64,000 nucleotides of DNA, taken from the NCBI GenBank assembly GCA_038373885.1, contig JAWZYV010013146.1:62001-126000 (forward strand). The letters are read 5' to 3'. Position numbers and translations under genes: made by a program. The DNA is from Cheiracanthium punctorium (taxonomy: Eukaryota; Arthropoda; Arachnida; Araneae; Cheiracanthiidae). Of this stretch, positions 56,722-64,000 are shown piece after piece; the stretch's first letter is position 1; the number at the start of each line of letters is the position of its first letter. The notes beneath the pieces are model-generated. The model did not search any database. It saw only the letters and a program-made list of their open reading frames with translations, and had not been told where the DNA came from.

Positions 56722-58453
56722 GAGAGAGGAAGGAAAATAAATATTCAATAATTGCTGGTAGTACACAGATAGTCGAATGGAAAACTTTTTTGAAAGTGCT
56801 TTATTATTATTTTGGTAATATTAATCCTAAAATGATAGATCAAATCTTGAAATCAAGCTACTATAGTTGTTATAAGCGAGAGTGTTAAAAATGTGCTTAT
56901 TGCAAGCTATATCGTATCGTCCTCAATTTATTATTTAAAAGTCCGGCTTGGTCTTTAAAAAAACGTCCAAGTAGTCTCTTTTTATTGAAACTACCTCGGG
57001 ATATGTTAACGTAGGCTTACTTATCGCTATACAACAGACACTTTTCACAAAATATTTAATAACACGGTACATTGCATTTTAGTCCCTATTATCGTAACAA
57101 ATCTACTAATACTACCTATTATTTATACTAATGATATCTATCTTCATGCCTCATCTTAAATGTTAAATTTAAACATTTAAATCTTCCTGGCTCAATCTCG
57201 TGGAAATTTTCAAACTGTGTCATCTCGAGGAGCTATTTAGAATAGCAAAAATTGCAAATATGTGGCAGAGTTTATGAATCTCAAGCAATTTTTAAATTTA
57301 TGACGTCACTTTTTTTTTACTACAGTAAAAGAAATCCTGGTTAGTTGATTCAGTTCATCTGGTTAATTCACACAGTAAATTTTTCAGCGGAGTGATAATG
57401 CTTACAATGACGTTGAAATATTGTTTTCTTAACATAAGACCGTTATAGTGGAACGTAATCTTACTTTAAAAGGAATAACGTTACAAAAATTGCTTCAAAG
57501 GCCCGTGTTGGAGCAAATCTCCACTCAAAACCGTAATTTCGATTTCTTCTACCATAAAAAAGAAGGTGACGCTTCTTATCCTACTCAAGAAAAAAAAAGA
57601 AGAGCAAGTAAAAAGGAAAGATGCTTCGAGAGGAAGTGGACTACTTATTTTTTGCCTTCTTTCTTTCTTCGAAAAGGCACCCAAAAAAATTGTGAACTCT
57701 CCTCCGGTTTCTAGCCTAGATAGCAGCATGTTGAATTTTAAAGGTGACCTGTTACACGTTAGTTTTCTTTTCACTTTTTCAGAAATAAGATTGCGTGAGT
57801 GACGCGAAACTCTTTATATAGAAAATAAAATTCCATAGTATGCAAGTTAAAAAAAAAGGGGGATTCTATTCTATTTAGGTGCTATTCTACTCTCAACACT
57901 TTTATTGATTTTTGAAAAGTTTAACGTAAGTTATACGTGTATTGAATATACACAACAGTTAAAAATAAACAAGAGTTTTGAAGACAGCGTTTGAATACTA
58001 GTTTCATGAAGTTTTAAAAGCCTTTTTAAAATTTTTGACTGTCTGTTCACTTTATAATTTCCGTTCACTATATTGTAAAGTTTCATTATAATTATCATCC
58101 TTGCTTACCTTGCTTAAAAAAATCCTCATCCTTGCTTAAAAATATTTCTAAAATGGTTTAAAACTAAAATTCATTAAAAATATACGTTTGTTACAGCACT
58201 TTTAGGCGTAAATTTAGACTCAGTGAGTCAGGAATTAACTAGCATCAATAAAATAATAACATAAGCGAAAAATAAATGTTTATTTAGTTCATAGTATAAT
58301 TAGTTCAGTTAAAAATATTAATAAAGCATGTATTATATCCCTTTAACCCCTTACAGACGTATTAAGTGGGAAGTAAATTGCCATAAAAGTAAATAAATTT
58401 TTTTTTGAAAAATTTGATGTTTTTAATATAACATTCGATTTTTTCAAATTTTT
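56722..58453. other. Non-coding stretch
   Basis: AT-rich; overlapping short frames on both strands at 57448-57802 show no domain. Nothing else is recognised. Confidence 0.45.
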
Positions 58454-58714
58454 GGGCATAATTGGGTAACTTTGAAATATACTGCAAAAACAGCATTCGA
58501 GATATTTACATCTAAATTTATAATTTTCTAGTGAATAAATGGAAAACATTACTATTTATTTATTCTTTTAGAAATATTTTATTTCAAGTTTGGGCATAAT
58601 TAGGTCGTCTTTTAAATATAAGGTAAGAACAACATTCGGATACTACACATCTAAGTTTATCAATTTCCCCCTAAATAAATGGAAAATATTTATACTAAGT
58701 TACTCTTTTAGAAA
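58454..58714 (+). repeat. Tandem duplication, 138-bp period
   Basis: GGGCATAATT at 58454 and 58592 starts two similar units with shared blocks ACATCTAA.TTTAT, AATAAATGGAAAA and TTACTCTTTTAGAAA-like ends. Many substitutions show it is old. Confidence 0.75.
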
Positions 58715-59504
58715 AATTTACAGATAATATATAAAGTAATTTCATTTTAAAGAATATTCAAAAAGTTGTTATTATTGTGATAGGCTTCTAAACACGCGTG
58801 CATATTGCAGAGCTCAGCTTGACAATCAGGACAAAAATAAATCATTCATAACACAAGCAATTCAGTATACAAATGGGATCTATTATAATATTATACAGGA
58901 TCGAGAAAAAAGAAAGTGACGTTGTTTGAAGTTTGTAGATGTGTCAGACAGTATGTGAAACAAGACTGTAAAATAAGTAGAAAAATTCAGTCAGTATTAG
59001 ATACAGGATATGACCATAAAGGTCTAATAGAATAATTTTTTTTACTTGGATTATAGGATTTAGTTAAGAGAATTACATTATTGTAATATCAAGCATGATT
59101 CTGAATTATGTTCCATTTTATATGACTTCAATTGAAGTCTCATAAGGAGGATTCTTAAGAATAGAAACATCTTGTATAAGGATATTCGGAAATAAATCAC
59201 AGCAATCTCCAAGAGCAAAACTAAAAAATCTACGTATTAGAAAGAGATAAGCAAATTAAATATCACAATTTAATCAGTAGAAAATACTTGATTCCAGTTT
59301 CATTTGCAGTCAAATTTGAGGAACGATAATATGAAGTTTAAATAAGAAATACCGATTAATTCAAAGGCATTTATGGCCAATATTACACAAAAATTCATGC
59401 TATAAATATAATTCGAGGCTTTTTTTTTTAACTTTGTATAATTTCTCAAAATGTGAATTTTAAGATACGAATTAATTATGATCTCAAAATGATACAGCCA
59501 TCAT
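58715..59504. other. AT-rich DNA without features
   Basis: No gene or repeat is recognised. Confidence 0.5.
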
Positions 59505-59935
59505 CTCTTTTTCCAGACTATTCTTTTAGGAAATCCTGCAAATTTTGAACCGCTTTTTGAAGAATTTAATTGCGCAAAAGACTCTAAAAAAATTTGAGTT
59601 TCTTTACAAGTTGCATTGTGAGCTGTTACAAACAGTGAACCTATAGGAATTCCGAAATACCCATGAAAAAAATGCTAAACCTACGGAATTTTGCAATATT
59701 TCCCTAAATAATAGGTAAATTTCTGGTCTCATTTTTTAATTCAACCTTTGCTGCATTAAAGTTGCATGAGACACACAGTTATACTATTAGTATTCATTTA
59801 TAGTGCGCTGGGTGAAGAAGCACTATTAACTTTTTCGAGTGTAACATTGTTAGTTTGTTTTTAAAGCTGTTCTAATGTCCTCTGACGACGATCGCTTTTC
59901 AAAAGGGACATTCTTAAGGGAACTGTGTAATAGTT
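59505..59935 (-). repeat. Dispersed repeat, copy 2
   Basis: The reverse-complement partner of 34660-35100, with the same order of blocks (AAAGTTGCATGAGACA, GGGTGAAGAAGC, TCGCTTTTCAAAAG on this strand). The boundaries are approximate. Confidence 0.7.
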
Positions 59936-59996
59936 TGAAAGTTACACAATATAAAAACGAAACGATAAACACAAACCTGCTCTACGTGTGGTTCAG

Positions 59997-60254
59997 CAGG
60001 GCCGGCCCAAGGGGCGTGCGGGGCCCCAGGCGAAGCTCAAGCGCGGGGTCTCTTTTCTATTATGTCTTATGTAAGTTACTACTACCATTGCTCGTACATA
60101 TTAGCTTTATTTCAGCTTTTTTCGGGATATATCACAACCATCTACCATGCTCGGTCTAATGTGATAGCAAAAAAATGGCCCAGGAGCGGGGCCTCTTTGA
60201 GCGCGGGGCCTTAGGCGTTCACCTACATTCGCACCTTCACTTGAGCCGGCCCTG
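59997..60254. mobile_element. hAT-type MITE, 258 bp
   Basis: CAGGGCCGGCCCAAG and, inverted, CAGGGCCGGCTCAAG form the ends. GGTTCAG and GATTCAG flank it. The interior is GC-rich (GCGGGGCC) on both sides with an AT-rich centre. Confidence 0.75.
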
Positions 60255-60259
60255 GATTC

Positions 60260-61050
60260 AGCGGCGATGTACGAGTATTCCCCAAATTGACCTATGTTTA
60301 ATTCTTGTCAGAAGCCTACTATAAGCACTAACAAAGGAACAGACGTGATGGCAATTGTGGTAATTTGTCTCAATCGATTGTCAGGTCGCATGGAGGGAGT
60401 TTTCATCGATACGTAAACGTGAAGCCGTTTGCCGTGTAAAGAATTTTTGAAAGCATGTTTTCTCATCTACAGAGATAGTTAAAACTAACTTCCCAGCTGT
60501 GATCTGCCTAGAACTAATTTAATACTACTGTCAAAATATTTATGATTATAAATAATCACTTTATTAAAACTGAGTTTTTTAAGGCAAACTGGCTTGCATC
60601 TTTTAATGATTCTTTTACATCTTTTTTTTATCCACAGCTTTTTAACAGCAATACTCATCGATGTTAAGATTCCTCATCCATATAATTTTGAATACTGTCA
60701 TTAAAATAGAGGCAATTCCGCCCGCATAAAATAATTATTTTTGGTCTTTTTTTTTCATTCGACGTCTTGGATAAAATTGCAAAAACTCATGCTAGTATTT
60801 TCGGGTAAATGTTACAGCATTTTTCAGCAGAACAGAAATTTTCCAAAATTCTGTTAGGAAATATTGCATTCTGACTGCTACAATATCAGAAAATTAATGT
60901 ACCAGTAAATGTAGAATATAAAAATTCAACACTGTGCATTGCATTGTGCTTCTTAGATACCCCTTCCCTCCCAATCACCAAATGATAAAAAATACTAATA
61001 ATAAAATAGTTTAAGTAACTTTTTTGCAGTACGAGAAATTTTAATTATGT
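60260..61050. other. AT-rich DNA without features
   Basis: No gene or repeat is recognised. Confidence 0.5.
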
Positions 61051-61051
61051 G

Positions 61052-61741
61052 CTGAGCCTGATCATAGGTGGCCGGGGCCCCGGGGCAAGAGGTTATTTTG
61101 GGGCCCCTATACTATCACAAGCATTTTAACTTATTTTTGTTTGCTGTTGCCTTTTCCCAACATAAAAATAAAACATTTTTAAAGAATACTAAAGTTGAAT
61201 TAAAAATTACCTATTTATTTACACCTACTCGTATTTAGAACAAGACTATGTATTTAAAAGTGATTTTAATATTTTTTTTAGTCCGTTTGTATTATTAGCG
61301 CATGGGTGCGCAAATTCCAGGAATGGCAATTACGAGCATTGGAGCAAAGTTTCTCACTCCAAAAAATTTTCTTGATACACCAAAATGTTCGAAATTTTCT
61401 TTCCTTCATCACGAAATAAAAAATGTTAACTAATGTACATTTTGTGATAAGCATATATATGGCCATACCATACGTTTTCAAAAACTCCCAACTTCTTGTT
61501 TATTGATCCACGAGTCTTAAAGACCATTGAATTAGAACAGACAATAAATCTCTAAGTCCATTTATTGTTAAAAATTATGCTATGGATATTACAAAGGAAA
61601 TTTAGTTGCAAAAAATTTATCATTGCAGCATGTATGAATATGTAATAAATCATGATAACAATAAATCGGGGGATTTGGGGCCCTTATTTTTCCGGGGCCC
61701 CGGGCTATTGTCCCACATGCCCGTGTGATAATCAGGCTCTG
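61052..61741. mobile_element. hAT-type element, 690 bp, perfect 8-bp duplication
   Basis: CTGAGCCTGATCAT and, inverted, CAGAGCCTGATTAT form the ends, followed inward by GGGGCCCCGGG on both sides. ATTATGTG flanks both ends (61044-61051, 61742-61749). No transposase survives. The ends resemble the right end of the 9471-10110 element. Confidence 0.85.
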
Positions 61742-61998
61742 ATTATGTGTTCTGTATAAATATGTAAACCCATCACTGTCACACGCTTTCATAACCCACA
61801 GGCAGGGAGGGGGGGGGGCATTCCGTCCCTCCTAGCTCTTGGGGAAAAATATATATTACAAAAATTGTTATGTACTGATATAACGTAGAAGTGTTTCAAC
61901 AAAGAACTTGTGACTTTCTGGAGTGCAGGAACTCTGACTGACCCCCTCAACAAACATTCCTATGGGCGCCCATAATCACTGTTGATAATTTTCCTTTA

Positions 61999-62488
61999 CA
62001 GTAAAACCTCGCTCTATCGCTCCTCGATACATAGCGCATTCAGATGTACTTCGTGAGGGATGCGAGACGAGACGAGATTTACAGCTTTTTTGCGAGGCGA
62101 GATAAACATTTTCAACATTACAATACAGGGATTTGCGAGACGAGACAAAACTTTTCGGTTGTTTCGCGAAGCGAGACAGGCCTATATTTCGTCTCGCTCC
62201 CATCCCTAGATACATCCGTCTTCTAAATTTTCTTCAGCGGAAAATTGAAAGTCTTACTTCAGCGGAAAATTCAAATGTATATTTGTAAATAAAATTTATA
62301 AGAGATAAAACTGTCTTTAATGTTTAAGTTACTTTCTGTTTAATTTCCCTGTATTTAACACAACTCGCTTTTTTTTCATTTTATGTTCACATGTTCAAAA
62401 AAGAAGTTTTACTATATCCTCCCAACCCCGGATATATCACGTCGATTTTTCTCGTCTACCGACAACCACGATATCAGAGAGACTACTG
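61999..62488. mobile_element. Pogo/Tigger-type MITE hosting a CGAGAC MITE
   Basis: CAGTAAAACCTCGCTCTATC and the inverted end CAGTAGTCTCTCTGATATC have TA on both sides (61997-61998, 62489-62490). The start is characteristic of pogo/Tigger. The interior is split at 62056-62207. Confidence 0.65.
62056..62207. mobile_element. CGAGAC-rich MITE, second copy
   Basis: It starts AGGGATGCGAGACGAGAC and ends CTCCCATCCCT. It matches, reversed, the copy at 12950-13124, including AACATTACRATAYAGGGATT in the centre. The duplication of the target is not clear here. Confidence 0.75.
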
Positions 62489-62490
62489 TA

Positions 62491-63381
62491 TAAGTTAAAC
62501 CGCTTAAAAGATTTATGTCGTGAAAGAATAACCCGTAAGTGTTATAAATAAAAAAGGCAGTAAACTACTTCAGGAAATACAAATAAAGAAATATCTTACC
62601 TCACATAAAAACTTGTCAAGTAAACTTAGAAGCAATGTTTCCAGTGTTCCTTGTCGATACAAAAGTTTTTGATCCGCAATCAGTTGAAAAATTCAAAACG
62701 ATATTTGCTTAAGATAGTAGAAGCAGATAGAAGGACGAATAAAGTCCACTGGAGAAAAAAATAACTTATATTCACGAAAAATAAACTTTAAACAGCTGCA
62801 ATAAAAATCTGTGCGAAAATGAGTCGACGAATAAAACAATTAATAATTAATAATTAGATTCTTCTGATCTGAAAGACTGAAAATTCGATGCTTTTCACTC
62901 TCACAGCATAACTGTTCACCTTTCTGCCTTTCTGTAAACGACTGTAATAATATGGTATCTCACTGTAAAAAGAGTATTAAATACACGTTTTAATAAATTT
63001 TCTGACGCCAAAAAACTGGCCATAAATACGCAACCGAAAAATATCGAAAAACACTTCTGCTATCGAATCTATATCACCTAGAAAGCGCTGAAGAAGATGA
63101 GGAAATGCATCCATCAACAAGCTTGTGGAAACTAGTGTTAAGAAACTCGCGGTGTCTGTCAAGTTTATATTTTATTTATTTGCTTAGGTGGTGTATATAT
63201 TTATTTTTAATTCTGGAATTTAAGATGCGTTGCTAAGGGATATGGCCTTCAAGCAATGCGACTTGTATTTCTTAATGCCCATTTCCAAAAACACAAACAA
63301 AAAATAACAAACATCTTGTTTCCCAGAAGGTTAAGTTCATTGTCAGTCGAGTATTATACGTTATGTAATGCAAATGACAGT

Positions 63382-63416
<35 letters not shown>

Positions 63417-63929
63417 GACAAATAAAATTTGTTGGTGAAAGGATTTGGGGTGAGTTTGTATCATTTCGGACACTAGTTTGTCGACTAAAAAAAAAACCGT
63501 CATTTAGAACTATCGACAATTCAGACTGTTGTGAAAACTTGTAAAATATGGACGAATCTGCTCTTTAGTGCCAGCAGAATAACAAGCTTCGACCGTATTT
63601 TAGCTAAGAACACTATTGCTGAAGTAAAATTAGCTATTATTGGACCCAGTATTCTATTAACTGATATACCTTGATTATTATTTTTTTTTTTTTAGCCAAC
63701 TGTTAGTCAATAGTTGGTTACTTGTCAGAATGTATACACTAAGGTGACGGAAGAAAAACGACTTTTTTTTTTTTAGTCCCGTGTGAAAAAAGTTTTTGAA
63801 GTTTCAAGAGCCCCCTCCAAAGGACAGCTCAAAAAAATTTTTTTTGAGAGGTCGCTCAAATTTTTTTTTAATTTCAAAAATCATCAAAAATCGAATTTTT
63901 CTTTCCCGTTACGGTATAATTTTATAGAC

Positions 63930-63960
<31 letters not shown>

Positions 63961-64000
63961 ACTGAAAGTTTCAGTTCAAAATTTAAATTTTGAAAGGTCG
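62491..64000. other. AT-rich end of the window with poly(T)/poly(A) tracts
   Basis: No gene is supported. T27 at 63386-63412 and A28 at 63930-63957 are simple tracts. Other T-runs lie at about 63680 and 63764. Confidence 0.55.

Noticed and set aside
57448..57802. Overlapping frames of 78-97 codons on both strands
   Set aside because: Low complexity (Lys/Glu/Phe-rich from A/T runs), no splice or domain support.

Overview
The window looks like nuclear DNA of an arthropod, AT-rich and crowded with transposons. A spider or other arachnid is my best guess from the long introns, the density of DNA transposons and tRNA-derived SINEs, and a muscle gene of paramyosin type. That is inference; no sequence here fixes the species.

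Only two host genes can be supported. (1) A plus-strand muscle-type gene runs from about 17.6 kb to 44.3 kb, possibly to 53.6 kb. It has a 239-codon Tyr/Thr/Ser-rich head exon (17653-18368), two coiled-coil exons resembling the rod of paramyosin and myosin tails (39765-39960 and 42697-42825), and one of two candidate last exons (44238-44258 or 53261-53311). All splice phases agree. (2) Inside its 21.4-kb first intron, on the other strand, lies an uninterrupted 1054-codon gene for INCENP, the chromosomal passenger scaffold. It has an arginine/glutamate-rich helix and a C-terminal IN-box with the TSS motif.

The rest is mostly mobile DNA. 0.4-2.6 kb holds an intact Tc1-type transposon with a DD34E transposase, sitting between inverted arrays of another repeat. 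4.5-6.7 kb holds a deleted Tc1/mariner relative, a hAT-like element and a mariner-type MITE in a row. 8.8-12.8 kb is one 4-kb element with terminal inverted repeats (TIRs), carrying at least four nested insertions. 19.7-25.3 kb holds a phased GAA/TTC array split by a hAT MITE, Helitron-like pieces, a perfect 26-bp hairpin and SINEs. 30.5-38.6 kb holds TTAA-flanked (piggyBac-type) MITEs, a foldback element split by a SINE with 14-bp target duplications, and a pogo-type MITE. 47.7-51.85 kb is a 4.1-kb inverted-repeat structure of order A-B-A'-B', built largely from a 173-bp tandem unit and arrays of long perfect palindromes. 54-62 kb holds nested hAT, Tc1/mariner and pogo-type MITEs.

I recognise no functional tRNA, rRNA, CRISPR array or bacterial-type operon. 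The best candidates for something undescribed are the 4.1-kb palindromic satellite-like element, the heat-shock-element-like decamer array, and the intronless INCENP nested in a muscle gene. No searches were run; all family names come from reading motifs, TIRs and target-site duplications (TSDs).
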